From NCBI RefSeq assembly GCF_021532315.1, contig NZ_JAKGAO010000012.1, positions 62,001 through 126,000 on the forward strand: a stretch of 64,000 nt of DNA, read 5' to 3'. The position numbers and the translations under genes were made by a program. Source of the stretch: Paenibacillus tarimensis. GTDB taxonomy: Bacteria; Bacillota; Bacilli; Paenibacillales; Paenibacillaceae. The number at the start of each line of letters is the position of its first letter. The stretch's first letter is position 1. Positions 1 to 8,597 of this stretch are shown here, piece after piece. The notes beneath the pieces were generated by a model. It was not told the DNA's origin. It ran no database searches and saw nothing but the letters and a program-made list of their open reading frames with translations.

Positions 1-525
1 GCTGGTATCAAGCGTGTCCCATCTGCCTCTATATTGCTCAAGTCTCGGATGCAGCTCATCTGGCTCTCTGGTCAGGAGCAGGCGTAACTTTGTTATCCAT
101 TCCGGAAATACATCAAATGAAGCGAAAACATTAGCAGTCCGAGGCTGCAGCAGAAGAAAGTACGGTGCCGGATAATGCTGGACAAGATGACGCAGAGCCG
201 CATCAATAGGCGTATACTTCTTACGTTTCCCCTCCCAGCCTTCAACGGACACCATCTCGCTGCCGCTGTGCCTTCTCCAATCATGAAGCCTGTCTTCCCG
301 TTTGTAATACGGCTTCACCGGCTCGCCGAACATCCGCTTAACCGTCTGCTCATGCAGTGGATAGAGAACAAGCTTGGCGAATGAACGATGCACGGCAGCC
401 TGCCTGGCCTCATCCAGCTCCTCCTCAAATACCGTATCAAATGTGTCATAAAAAATTAGAGTGCCCTTTCGACTCTCGGTGGGCGGCTCATAGCCGAACG
501 GCACTTTCTGCACCTGTTCCGACAT
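1..525 (-). CDS. Unknown protein, N-terminal 175 residues (cut by window edge)
   Basis: An uninterrupted reading frame starts with ATG at 525 behind GGGAGGGATT and runs off the left edge without a stop. It begins MSEQVQKVPFGYEPP and is soluble, rich in aromatic and basic residues, with no signal peptide or membrane segment. I recognise no domain. A short hydrophobic stretch (YFLLLQP) lies near residue 124. It is transcribed away from the small gene at 761, so bases 526-760 probably carry two divergent promoters. The reading frame is solid because it is open for 525 bases with a good ribosome binding site; the function is unknown. Confidence 0.75.
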   Translation of the reverse strand, partial: MSEQVQKVPFGYEPPTESRKGTLIFYDTFDTVFEEELDEARQAAVHRSFAKLVLYPLHEQTVKRMFGEPVKPYYKREDRLHDWRRHSGSEMVSVEGWEGKRKKYTPIDAALRHLVQHYPAPYFLLLQPRTANVFASFDVFPEWITKLRLLLTREPDELHPRLEQYRGRWDTLDTS

Positions 526-760
526 ATTACAATCCCTCCCTGCATAAGAACCGGTCTGTTCCAGGTATGCTTTTTGATGACCTGCTTAATAATATCATAA
601 CCTAAATCTCCGTTCACATTTTCAATTGCTCAGCCAAATACGGTATTCGAGCAGCATCATTAGAAGGCATTGGCATTAACAATACGTGTATGCTTCACTC
701 GCATTATTGCGAATACTACAGAGGTATTATCCTACTTTATAATTGAAGGAGTGTTTATTC

Positions 761-922
761 ATGCGTGAAGGTATGATTCCTACTGTACTCGGCACGGTCG
801 TAACTGCAGCTTCAGGTGCTGCCCTCTGGAAAACCAAATATAAGCTGGCTGCAACCGGCGTGCTTGGTTTCGGCTTGGCACATGTTGTGCTCGGCGCAAT
901 TGACTTGATTGAACACCGCTAA
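761..922 (+). CDS. Small hydrophobic protein, 53 aa
   Basis: ATG at 761 follows GAAGGAG with normal spacing, and TAA ends the frame at 922, 18 bases before a rho-independent terminator. The product (MREGMIPTVLGTVV... ending DLIEHR) has two short hydrophobic stretches around residues 6-20 and 30-50 separated by a basic turn (WKTKYK), so it is probably a tiny membrane protein with a helical hairpin. TATAAT at 738-743 could be its -10 element, though no clear -35 lies at the right distance. I do not know a function. Its own ribosome binding site and terminator argue for a real single-gene unit. Confidence 0.7.
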   Translation: MREGMIPTVLGTVVTAASGAALWKTKYKLAATGVLGFGLAHVVLGAIDLIEHR

Positions 923-939
923 CGGATATGGGTATGGAG

Positions 940-975
940 GCGTCATGCGGCTGTCAAAGCCCATGGCGTTTTTTT
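940..975 (+). terminator. Rho-independent terminator of the 53-aa gene
   Basis: A stem of about 12 pairs (940-952 with 958-969, two G-T wobbles and one bulged C) closes a five-base loop and runs into seven T residues. Confidence 0.8.
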
Positions 976-1086
976 CATTCATATACAGCCGAAAAAAATA
1001 TTAACTTTAGGTTTCCTGACCCCTTTTACTTTTGGTTGTTGTATAATTATTGAAATTATACTAGCGCCAAGGTGGCCAAGCCTGAT

Positions 1087-2352
1087 ATGACCTATATCCA
1101 AAATATTATGCTGCAGCTGTTGTTTGCTCTGCTGCCATTCGTGCTGTTTACCATTTATTACCGAGATAAGCCGGTCAATTATTCCCGAAATTTTATCACT
1201 GTCACCTCCTGTGCATGCTTGATATTGTCCATGACGTTTCCTTCAACTGTCGAAACTGGTTTTATTTTTGATATCCGTTATGTAATTATGTTCTTTGGCA
1301 TTCTGTTCGGCGGCCTCCCCACCGGAGTTACTCTGCTTGCCGTCTTCCTTCTTTACCGCCTCTATCTGGGCGGAGAAGGAATGCTGTCTGCCTACACCAT
1401 TTTGATCGCCACCTTTCCTTTGTCTATCCTGCTGTGCGACTGGTATCACAGGGCCAAGGAACGAAAACAGCTGATTGTGTTTCTCGCCGGGATTAGCTTT
1501 TCTGTTATCCCGCTGTTAATCCTGTTTATTATGGAAACAAAATATATGCTTAGTCACTTAAGCTTTCACATCATGGTTATGCCGGTTCAGAATTCTCTAG
1601 GGATCTGGCTCCTCATTTCCCTGTTCAAGAAAGCAGCAGCGGATAAAGAGCTGTTCATCAGTTATGTACATAACGAGCGTGTACAAGCCATCAGCCATGT
1701 TGCAGCCTCCCTTGCCCACGAAGTCAGAAATCCGCTCACCTCCGTGATGGGATTCCTTAAGCTGATCCGCAATCCGTCCCTGCCGAGGGAAAAGGTGGAC
1801 CAGTATATCGATGTGTGTACCGAGGAACTGGCAAGAATGCAGACTATCCTCTCGGAGTACCTCGCTGTCTCCAGACCGCTAGGCAAGCACAAGGAAGAGA
1901 TTGACCTGTCCGAACAAATCTATGCAGTAACTGATGTCATGACACCTTATGCCAACATGAATAATGTGAAGCTTGTTGTGGAGGATATCAGGAGTATGTC
2001 AATTCGTGTGGAATCGAACCGGGACGAGATGAAGCAGCTGCTTATCAATTTCATTAAGAACGCCATTGAAGCTTGTTCAGACCGCCATGATGGGATGGTT
2101 ATCATCCGCCTGCTCGCCTCTAATCACGAGGCAGGTTTATTAATTAAGGATAACGGAGTCGGAATGAGCTCTGAACAGATCAAACGGCTTGGTACGGTTT
2201 ACTTCTCCACAAAATCAACCGGTACAGGTCTTGGCCTGACGTTCTCTTATCAGCTTATCCGATCGCTGGGCGGCAGGGTCAATGTCAGGAGCGAACAGGG
2301 GAATGGGACGGAATTCGTCATCCGGCTGCCAATTGCTGCAGCAGAATCATGA
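1087..2352 (+). CDS. Membrane sensor histidine kinase, KinB-like (5TM-5TMR_LYT type)
   Basis: Five to six hydrophobic segments fill about residues 5-185, resembling the 5TM-5TMR sensor region of KinB. The cytoplasmic kinase follows: the H-box SLAHEVRNPLTSVMGF holds the phospho-accepting His, with N-box NFIKNAIEA, G1 DNGVGM and G2 GTGLGL. The end is the usual kinase C-terminus. Sporulation kinases of this type pass phosphate to Spo0F; no response regulator is adjacent, which fits an orphan phosphorelay kinase. I prefer ATG 1087, since AAGGTGG lies 11 bases upstream at 1069-1075; the GTG at 1072 falls inside that ribosome binding site. TATAAT at 1042-1047 could be the -10 element. The downstream gene is only 44 bases away. 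Kinase identity is certain; the link to sporulation is by family. Confidence 0.9.
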   Translation: MTYIQNIMLQLLFALLPFVLFTIYYRDKPVNYSRNFITVTSCACLILSMTFPSTVETGFIFDIRYVIMFFGILFGGLPTGVTLLAVFLLYRLYLGGEGMLSAYTILIATFPLSILLCDWYHRAKERKQLIVFLAGISFSVIPLLILFIMETKYMLSHLSFHIMVMPVQNSLGIWLLISLFKKAAADKELFISYVHNERVQAISHVAASLAHEVRNPLTSVMGFLKLIRNPSLPREKVDQYIDVCTEELARMQTILSEYLAVSRPLGKHKEEIDLSEQIYAVTDVMTPYANMNNVKLVVEDIRSMSIRVESNRDEMKQLLINFIKNAIEACSDRHDGMVIIRLLASNHEAGLLIKDNGVGMSSEQIKRLGTVYFSTKSTGTGLGLTFSYQLIRSLGGRVNVRSEQGNGTEFVIRLPIAAAES

Positions 2353-2396
2353 GGTCTATTAAATTCCAAACTGAGGATAAGGTGGTATGTTCGCAT

Positions 2397-2978
2397 ATGG
2401 CAAAGCTGGTATTCTTCATTGGACCCGCTGGGGCCGGAAAAACAACGTTAGCCAAATCTCTGGCAGCATCAAGCAGCGCAGTATTCCTGGATATGGATAC
2501 CCTGCTTCAGCCTGCCGCAAGCGCTGTTATGCTGGCGGCTGGCCTTGATCCTGAGGACCGGGATTCCCCGGAATACAAACGGTTGTGCCGCGATCTTGGC
2601 TACCGGATTACTATGGATGCAGCACTTGAAAACCTGCAGCTTGGCAGCGAGGTTTACGTGATCGGACCGTTTACCAAGGAGCTCTCTGACCGATACTGGC
2701 TGGAACGGGAGCTGGAGAAAGCGGGTCTTGAAGATGAACTAAAGAATTGCAGGGCTGTTTATGTGTATCTGGAGAATGAGCAGCTGTACCGCACAAGGAT
2801 TGAACAGCGCGGCCTGCCACTGGACCGGTGGAAGCTGGAGAATTGGAATTTATACCGGCAAACCCTTATTCCCAAGAAGGTGGAATGGAACCTTCCGGAA
2901 TCCCACATTCTGCATCTTGATAACGCTGGGCCTCTGACCCAAGAGAAGCTGGAACGGTTAAAAGCATTTATCAGATAA
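2397..2978 (+). CDS. P-loop AAA/zeta-toxin-like nucleotide kinase
   Basis: A 193-aa soluble protein whose first 20 residues hold a clear Walker A motif, GPAGAGKTT, followed by FLDMDTLL, the strand-and-acid arrangement of small-molecule kinases. It looks like a shikimate kinase/zeta-toxin-class phosphotransferase, but the substrate cannot be told. ATG 2397 is chosen because AAGGTGG at 2379-2385 lies 11 bases upstream. An earlier ATG at 2349 overlaps the kinase stop but has no ribosome binding site. The gene probably shares a transcript with the histidine kinase and ends just before a strong hairpin. No antitoxin-like partner is visible, so a toxin role is not supported. Confidence 0.8.
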   Translation: MAKLVFFIGPAGAGKTTLAKSLAASSSAVFLDMDTLLQPAASAVMLAAGLDPEDRDSPEYKRLCRDLGYRITMDAALENLQLGSEVYVIGPFTKELSDRYWLERELEKAGLEDELKNCRAVYVYLENEQLYRTRIEQRGLPLDRWKLENWNLYRQTLIPKKVEWNLPESHILHLDNAGPLTQEKLERLKAFIR

Positions 2979-2985
2979 GACAAGA

Positions 2986-3011
2986 GGGACGCCATTGGCG
3001 TCCCTCCTTCT
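2986..3011 (+). terminator. Hairpin terminator between convergent genes
   Basis: GGGACGCC (2986-2993) pairs with GGCGTCCC (2997-3004) around a three-base loop, then TCCTTCTT. It serves the kinase pair and may also stop transcription of the protease gene from the other side. Confidence 0.7.
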
Positions 3012-3023
3012 TGCATATCCATC

Positions 3024-4061
3024 CTATATTGTCTCCCCTGTTCCTTTCATCATTTCACTCAGCACCGACTTCACGGTCGATACCGGGATTGCAAAGCCTA
3101 TTCCCTGAGCATCCGCACTTACCGCCGTATTGATACCGATTACCTCCCCCTTCATATTAAGCAGAGGTCCGCCGGAATTGCCTGGATTAATCGCTGTATC
3201 CGTCTGAAACAAATGCTCATAATTTCTTGTGCCCTGTTCATCTTCAATCGTAAAGGAGCGTTCCTTCGCGCTCAAAATACCAGTCGTAACGGTATAGTCG
3301 AGATCATAAGGGTTGCCGATGGCGATGAGCCAGTCCCCAGGAGCCGTCTCATCCGAATTCCCCATAGATAATGCCGGAAAACGGGTATCCCCTTCGATCT
3401 TCAACACTGCGAGATCAAGATCATACCGGCTCCCAACCAGCTTGGCGATGAACGGCTCATCATACCCCTGGACCGATACTTCAATGACGTCAGCGCCATT
3501 AATAACATGCTCATTAGTCAATATATAACCGGATTGGTCAAATAGAAAGCCCGTTCCAGTACCGCTATCCTGCAGCTCGCCGGCCGTCTCTCCTTGACTC
3601 CATCCCTGCTGCCATCTGCCCCCTTGACCTCGTGAACGGCTGGAGTACCCGTCATTCTGCCAATATGGTGAAACCGACTGAGCTTGCACCTTCGTTCCAA
3701 TTCTGACGACTGCCGGATTTGCCGCTGCAACGATTTCGGCAACTGTTGGCGTGGCGGAAAGGCTGTATGACACTGGCTGAACCTGTTCGGACCCATTCAT
3801 GCTTGCGATCATGCCCGCGGTATCAGCGGAGACACCAGTAAACCAATTATTCCTGTCTGCAGTGTAGGTAAAGCCGCCTATAGTCAGTGTTCCTGCCACA
3901 AATGCGGCAAACAGCTTGATCGCCGTTCCTCTTCGGGCTCTGCCCTGTGACCTCCCGCCCTCAGGATTAATGGATACAACTTCACCTTCAAGCACCGTTC
4001 CCTCGCTGGCAGCCGGATTCAAGGTTATTACAGTCTCCTGTAATTTATCGTTCTCATTCAT
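3024..4061 (-). CDS. HtrA/DegP-type S1C serine protease without PDZ domain
   Basis: A membrane-anchored trypsin-like protease of 345 aa. A charged cytoplasmic N-terminus of about 40 residues precedes one transmembrane segment (LFAAFVAGTLTIGGF). The protease domain shows the catalytic triad: His in ILTNEHVING, Asp in YDLDLAVLKIEG and Ser in GNSGGPLLN. It degrades or refolds damaged exported proteins at the outer membrane face in known relatives. The protein stops about 45 residues after the Ser, at IPVSTVKSVLSEMM, exactly where a PDZ domain normally begins, and the stop is clean. ATG 4061 is preferred since GGAGGG lies 7 bases upstream; a frame-matching ATG at 4076 precedes that site. A TATAAT (minus strand, 4121-4116) lies upstream. 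Confidence 0.92.
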   Translation of the reverse strand: MNENDKLQETVITLNPAASEGTVLEGEVVSINPEGGRSQGRARRGTAIKLFAAFVAGTLTIGGFTYTADRNNWFTGVSADTAGMIASMNGSEQVQPVSYSLSATPTVAEIVAAANPAVVRIGTKVQAQSVSPYWQNDGYSSRSRGQGGRWQQGWSQGETAGELQDSGTGTGFLFDQSGYILTNEHVINGADVIEVSVQGYDEPFIAKLVGSRYDLDLAVLKIEGDTRFPALSMGNSDETAPGDWLIAIGNPYDLDYTVTTGILSAKERSFTIEDEQGTRNYEHLFQTDTAINPGNSGGPLLNMKGEVIGINTAVSADAQGIGFAIPVSTVKSVLSEMMKGTGETI

Positions 4062-4365
4062 CGTCTGTCCCTCCATTCCTGATAAACCCTATCATTCTTA
4101 TTCGTCGTTAATAGAATTATAGGCTGCTAACCTGAACGCAGACTGAGACGAACCTTATACCAGCCTAAATGTTCCCTGAATGTAAGCTGAAAATGTAGGG
4201 AATGGAGGATGTGCAGACAGCAGAAAACCGCAGCGAAACAAGCGGCTGGGAAGCGCAGACATGCAGCTGCAGCTGTTCGGCAAGTCTCCGAAAACAACGT
4301 CGCTTCCATGACAAAAAGCCTGCAGTCCACCGCAAGCTCTTGAGTATCATATTAGAAAAAAGAAG
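4062..4365. other. Intergenic region upstream of the HtrA gene
   Basis: About 300 bases without a convincing gene. On the minus strand TATAAT at 4121-4116 is a plausible -10 element for the protease gene, with no good -35. Short reading frames on both strands lack ribosome binding sites and look random. Confidence 0.5.
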
Positions 4366-4881
4366 CTATTCCTCAGTCCTGCCATAACTCAGCCATTCCT
4401 TCAATGTCATTTCCCCCTCGCCCATTACCCGAACGATATCGATATTCCAGCCGGAGAGAATGTCAGCAAGCTCCTTCTTACTGCGGTAAATCCGTTTGGA
4501 GGTTGTTTTGCCAAGCTCGATACACAGCTTCTCAATGATTACAGGCTCGCTGTCCGTAGGATGCAGAGTCGTACCCTCAGTCTTCCATTGAAAGGCGTCT
4601 GTCAGCTCCCCGTCCACGCAGTCGTCTTCGCCTAGCTCAGCAATCAGCCGGCGGATATTCTGGCGGCCCGCAGGAATCGTGACCTCAACCAAGGTTACGA
4701 AGCCGTCTCCCCATACCTCTACAACCTCCAGCTGCAGCTGTTCTTTCTCTGCCTTACGGTAACGGCACCACTTCTCTTCAGCCGAATAATTGTACCAGAT
4801 ATCTTCATCCAGCTGTTGGAACGTCCCCCGCCTTGTCTGGCTGCGGTTTAGATATATAATGAATTCAGCTATCTTCTCCAT
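4366..4881 (-). CDS. Unknown soluble protein, 171 aa
   Basis: ATG 4881 sits seven bases after AGGAGG, which decides the start; longer frames begin before that site. The product is acidic, without signal peptide or membrane segment, and alternates predicted strands and helices (for example QLQLEVVEVWGDGFVTLVEV near residue 50 and KKELADILSGWNIDIVRV near the end). I recognise no family. It lies downstream of the glyoxalase-fold gene but is separated from it by a strong terminator, so it is probably its own unit. Confidence 0.7.
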   Translation of the reverse strand: MEKIAEFIIYLNRSQTRRGTFQQLDEDIWYNYSAEEKWCRYRKAEKEQLQLEVVEVWGDGFVTLVEVTIPAGRQNIRRLIAELGEDDCVDGELTDAFQWKTEGTTLHPTDSEPVIIEKLCIELGKTTSKRIYRSKKELADILSGWNIDIVRVMGEGEMTLKEWLSYGRTEE

Positions 4882-4963
4882 AAGTTGCCTCCTCATATGC
4901 AGCCCTTGACCCGTCTGGGCCGACTGGAGCGCTTCACCAGCTATATTACCATGTTTCGCAAAT

Positions 4964-5035
4964 GAACAAAACAAAGAGATCGCTAAGTCCAAGGAAACGA
5001 AGTATAACGTCTGGCTTCCCTCGGAGCGATCTCTT
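4964..5035 (-). terminator. Terminator of the glyoxalase-fold gene, large-loop hairpin
   Basis: An 11-bp perfect stem (5035-5025 with 4984-4974) encloses 40 bases that partly pair again, followed on the minus strand by TTTGTTTTGTT. The long loop is unusual for a simple terminator. Confidence 0.65.
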
Positions 5036-5064
5036 CGAACTGCATGTCGTTACTTTCAATGGGG

Positions 5065-6045
5065 TTAGGAGCGCTGGTTTGTATGCAGCGGCTTTAGATT
5101 TGCTTCTATTGCTTCTCTGTGCGGTTCAAAATAAGGAGGCAAGGCCAACCCTTCCCCCAAATGCTCGAAATCCTCGTCCCCCTCAAAACCGGGGCCGTCA
5201 GTTGCCAGCTCAAACAAAATACCGTTAGGCTCGCGGAAGTATAGGGATCGGAAGTAATATCGTTCTACAAAACCCGAATTGGGAAGCCCGCTGGCTGAGA
5301 TATGATCCACCCATTTGCGGAGCTCTTCTTCATTTTCAACCCGGAAGGCAACGTGGTGAACACTGCCTCTGCCCGGACGCTCCCGGGACAAATCTGCACG
5401 CTCGACCAGATAGACTTCAGCACCTGTACCGCCTTCACCTGTTGTGAACACGCGTATTGGCAGACCTTCTTCCCCTTCGAATGATTCAAGCTCGCGGTAG
5501 CCCATAACATCTACCAGTGTCCTAGCTGTGCGTTCCGGTCTGGACACGGTCAAGAAGACAGGCCCAAGACCAAGAATGCCGTGCCGGACTGGCACCGGGC
5601 TCTTCTCCCATGGCCGGCCGCCGGCAACACCCTCGTTATGCTCATCGGACACGAGCATCAACCGCTGCCCCTCGAAATCCCGGAATGCCAATGCCCGGCG
5701 TCCGTTAACATCCGATATCCCGTCATGCTCAACACCGCATTCTTCTAATCGCTGCTTCCAGTACTCCAAGGACGAATCATCCTTCACTCGCAGTGAAGTT
5801 ATAGTAATACTATCGGTACCCGGAACAGTTGAGCCGGCACGCGGAATTTCAAAAAAGGTCAGATCCGTACCCGGATTTCCCCGTTCGTCAGCGTAGAAGA
5901 GATGATAAACTGAGGTATCATCCTGGTTTACGGTCTTCTTAACCAGTCTCATTCCAAGCGTTTGCGTGTAGAACGTATAGTTTTTCTCAGCTGAAGCCGT
6001 GATGGCGGAGACATGATGCTGCCCCTTGAGAGGTTTAAGTTCCAT
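5065..6045 (-). CDS. Ring-cleaving dioxygenase-like protein (MhqO/VOC superfamily)
   Basis: A 326-aa protein with two vicinal-oxygen-chelate (glyoxalase-fold) modules. The first begins GQHHVSAITASAEKN, where the His is a metal ligand; the second holds GSVHHVAFRVENEE with the second His, and a Glu lies in the late segment NGILFELATDGPG. Relatives such as B. subtilis MhqO open hydroquinone or catechol-type rings and help remove quinones. ATG 6045 is used because AAAGGAG lies nine bases upstream; a TTG six bases earlier is too close to that site. It is followed by a strong terminator and preceded by the aminopeptidase gene 33 bases away, possibly one transcript. The family is clear; the substrate is not. 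Confidence 0.88.
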   Translation of the reverse strand: MELKPLKGQHHVSAITASAEKNYTFYTQTLGMRLVKKTVNQDDTSVYHLFYADERGNPGTDLTFFEIPRAGSTVPGTDSITITSLRVKDDSSLEYWKQRLEECGVEHDGISDVNGRRALAFRDFEGQRLMLVSDEHNEGVAGGRPWEKSPVPVRHGILGLGPVFLTVSRPERTARTLVDVMGYRELESFEGEEGLPIRVFTTGEGGTGAEVYLVERADLSRERPGRGSVHHVAFRVENEEELRKWVDHISASGLPNSGFVERYYFRSLYFREPNGILFELATDGPGFEGDEDFEHLGEGLALPPYFEPHREAIEANLKPLHTNQRS

Positions 6046-6078
6046 ATGCAAGCGCTCCTTTATGGATTAATTTTCTTA

Positions 6079-7311
6079 TTAGAATGCCCATTCTCCCTTT
6101 AGGAAGACAGCTTCTTTGCTGCCGTCAGCCGTAATCCCGTAGATATCCATCTCACCAGATCCAATCATGAAATCAACATGCGTGATGCTCGTATTCAGCC
6201 CCCGCTCGCGAAGCTGCTCCTGTGACATCCCCTTGCCGCCTTCCAGGCAGAAAGCATACGCGCTTCCAAGTGCCAGGTGATTGGAGGCATTCTCATCATA
6301 AAGCGTGTTATAGTACAAGATATTCGATTCGGAGATCGGAGAGCGGTGCGGCACAAGCGCAATCTCGCCAAGACGGGCCGAGCCTTCATCCATTGCCAGA
6401 AGCCCCTTCAGCGTTTCCTCTCCCTGCTCAGCCGTAGCTTCGGTTACACGCCCGTTCTCGAACGTCAGGGTAAACTTGTCAATAAGCGTTCCGCCGTAGC
6501 TGAGCGGCTTCGTTGAGGTTACCTTGCCGTTAACGCCTGCGGCAGATGGTGCCGTAAACACTTCTTCTGTCGGCATGTTGGCAACAAACGCAGTGCCCTT
6601 CTCGCTAATGCTGTCCGCCGCTACCCAAATATGCCCTTCAGGCAGCTCAATGGTAAGGTCTGTCCCAGGCGCTATGTAATGCAGCTTGTTGTACTTCTTC
6701 GCATTCAGATAATCGGACTTGGCGTTAAGGTTACGGATATGCTCCTGCCAAGCTGCAACCGGATCCTCTTGATCCACACGCACCGCCTTGAAAATAGCTT
6801 CCCACATCCGGCTGATGCGTTCCTGCTCAGGTACATCCGGAAATACCTTGGCCGCCCAGGCAGCTGAAGGTGCAGCTGCTATCGACCAGCTGAATTTATC
6901 GGACTGAACATATTGGCGGTATTTCGACATGGCCTTGCCATATGTCTTCTGGTAATTCATAATCCGCTCCTGCGGCACGCCGGCAAGCAGATCGGGGTTA
7001 GCCGACACAATATGAAGAACCGCTGCGTTATTTTCCACCAGCTCCAGCATTTCTCCCGCATACCATTTGGGTTCTTCCAGGAAAGATTCGTCAGCGGCCA
7101 TATCATAGCGCAGGCGCGATACCACGTCATCCGACCAGTTCACCTTTACGAGATACGCCCCCGCTTCATAAGCCTTCTTGACTGCGAGCCGGACCAGCTC
7201 GGCTGAATCCAATGCAGCATTAATTACAAGCGTCTGGCCTGGCTGAATATTGATTCCCGTCCTCACAATCAGTTCAGCGTAACGGGCAAGTTTGGTTTGA
7301 AAGTCTGTCAT
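6079..7311 (-). CDS. Aminopeptidase of family M29 (AmpS/thermophilic type)
   Basis: A 410-aa cytoplasmic metallo-aminopeptidase, the usual length of the family. The N-terminal half starts with RTGINIQPGQTLVINA and includes PEGHIWVAADSISEKGTAF; the C-terminal half carries the metal ligands: Glu in MPTEEVFTAP, Glu and His in the segments EIALVPH and HLALGSAY, and His/Asp in THVDFMIGS. It removes N-terminal residues from peptides using two metal ions. ATG 7311 follows GGAGGAG. The gene ends 33 bases before the dioxygenase gene on the same strand. No promoter is obvious beyond the AT-rich stretch upstream. Confidence 0.92.
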   Translation of the reverse strand: MTDFQTKLARYAELIVRTGINIQPGQTLVINAALDSAELVRLAVKKAYEAGAYLVKVNWSDDVVSRLRYDMAADESFLEEPKWYAGEMLELVENNAAVLHIVSANPDLLAGVPQERIMNYQKTYGKAMSKYRQYVQSDKFSWSIAAAPSAAWAAKVFPDVPEQERISRMWEAIFKAVRVDQEDPVAAWQEHIRNLNAKSDYLNAKKYNKLHYIAPGTDLTIELPEGHIWVAADSISEKGTAFVANMPTEEVFTAPSAAGVNGKVTSTKPLSYGGTLIDKFTLTFENGRVTEATAEQGEETLKGLLAMDEGSARLGEIALVPHRSPISESNILYYNTLYDENASNHLALGSAYAFCLEGGKGMSQEQLRERGLNTSITHVDFMIGSGEMDIYGITADGSKEAVFLKGEWAF

Positions 7312-7370
7312 TACTTACACTCCTCCATCGGGCAAACATCTATATTTTTGTTATTATCTCATCATTTTAT

Positions 7371-7401
7371 GGGAAAACAAACCCGAAAGCAAAATTTCGG
7401 G
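7371..7401 (-). terminator. Terminator of the DUF2167 gene
   Basis: On the minus strand CCCGAAA pairs with TTTCGGG (7401-7395 and 7388-7382) and is followed by TTTGTTTT. Confidence 0.75.
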
Positions 7402-7417
7402 CTGCCGCCCAGCACAG

Positions 7418-7463
7418 ATACAAGCCCTGCGCGCCAGATTGGCGTACAGGGCTTGTATTTATC
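7418..7463. terminator. Second long hairpin behind the DUF2167 gene
   Basis: ATACAAGCCCTG (7418-7429) pairs perfectly with CAGGGCTTGTAT (7447-7458), and the inner bases GCGCC/GGCG pair too. T residues follow only on the plus strand, where there is no upstream gene, so it probably acts together with the neighbouring terminator or protects the transcript end. Confidence 0.5.
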
Positions 7464-7487
7464 TTTATTGGTGAAACAACCGTTAGA

Positions 7488-8417
7488 TTAAGACAAATGA
7501 TTATTACGGTTCGTATCCTCGCTAGGCTGTACCGTCATATCGCCGTTAGTTGACGTCGGCTCGTCCTTCTTCTTGCGTTTGAACAACTTGAACAAGCCAG
7601 CTATAACAGCTATACCGATAAACCAGAATTTCTTGACAAACACCAGTATAACGGCGAGAAGACCCGCTTTTTTGGCTACAGCCAGTCCTGCTCCGCCCAG
7701 GATCAATCCGGCAAGACCGTAGTCAGCCTTTTTATCTGTCTCGGGATTGTAGTCACTGTAACGGTGACCCTCATTTACCGAATAGCTGGCAAGGATATCA
7801 CGTTCGAAGGTTTGACGGTCCTTTTCAAGCGTTTCAGGTGAAGAAACGAGAATCGCGGATATGTAGCCTTCGCGGGTAAGCAGCCTCATATTATAATTCA
7901 CAAGCTTGTTGTTACTGTTATCATGCAGGAGGAGAGACCACTTCAGACTGTGAAGCTCCGTGTCGTAGAAGGGCTCGACATCCCAGCCGTCGACGAACAG
8001 CCAGTTAGACTCATCCATCTCTTTATTTGCTTCCTTCTGTCCTTCCGTATAGCTCTCCAGCAGCGCATCGGCGTCAATCTCCTGCTGATCTGCGTCTTCA
8101 ATATGACCTGAATCTTCATATTCGAAGTATACGATCCAGTCCTCATCTTCTGAGTTAGGAATCACAGCACCGATCTCCTTGTCACTAGGGATCATACCGT
8201 AGTACTCTTCGTATGCAATGGTATTAGGACCATCCAGGAATACGTAACCTTCTGGAACGACAATGGTCGCTTTATCACCGAGCTGTACGGTTTGGCCGCT
8301 TCCTTCCACCCATTCAAAATCTGGCTGCTCTGCATAGGCATTAGCTGGTGCAAGCAGGACGGTCAGCATCAGCAGCAATGCCAGACCGATGTTAGCTTTC
8401 CTTGTTGTCTGTTTCAT
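7488..8417 (-). CDS. DUF2167 family membrane protein
   Basis: A 309-aa exported protein. The signal peptide (LALLLMLTVLLAPANAYA) ends near residue 29. The extracellular part contains the DUF2167 pattern: GYVFLDG near residue 57, W-rich segments, then GYISAILVSSPETLEKDRQ and NPETDKKADYGLAGLILGGA, which leads into two hydrophobic segments (about 235-280). A basic cytoplasmic tail KLFKRKKKDEPT follows. The role of the family is unknown. ATG 8417 is supported by AAGGAG seven bases upstream. Two hairpins follow the stop. It is transcribed divergently from the YitT-type gene. Confidence 0.85.
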   Translation of the reverse strand: MKQTTRKANIGLALLLMLTVLLAPANAYAEQPDFEWVEGSGQTVQLGDKATIVVPEGYVFLDGPNTIAYEEYYGMIPSDKEIGAVIPNSEDEDWIVYFEYEDSGHIEDADQQEIDADALLESYTEGQKEANKEMDESNWLFVDGWDVEPFYDTELHSLKWSLLLHDNSNNKLVNYNMRLLTREGYISAILVSSPETLEKDRQTFERDILASYSVNEGHRYSDYNPETDKKADYGLAGLILGGAGLAVAKKAGLLAVILVFVKKFWFIGIAVIAGLFKLFKRKKKDEPTSTNGDMTVQPSEDTNRNNHLS

Positions 8418-8597
8418 TCATAAGCTCCTTTTGGAATTTGTTTCATACATTAGGATTATCGGTATAGAGAAGGAATTAATCAATAGAATTGTTCATTATT
8501 CTTCCTAAATTTTCATTAAAGACAGGCTCCTTCCATGCCATATTTCCTGACGTACAAGCATAGAATGGCACAGAGACAAGATACTTGGAGGATACAG

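Noticed and set aside
2349-2396. Earlier ATG (overlapping the kinase stop) as start of the P-loop gene
   Set aside because: No ribosome binding site precedes it, whereas AAGGTGG stands correctly before ATG 2397 and the protein then begins directly with its first beta strand.
2397-2978. Zeta-type toxin of a toxin-antitoxin pair
   Set aside because: No small antitoxin-like gene is adjacent; the upstream partner is a histidine kinase.
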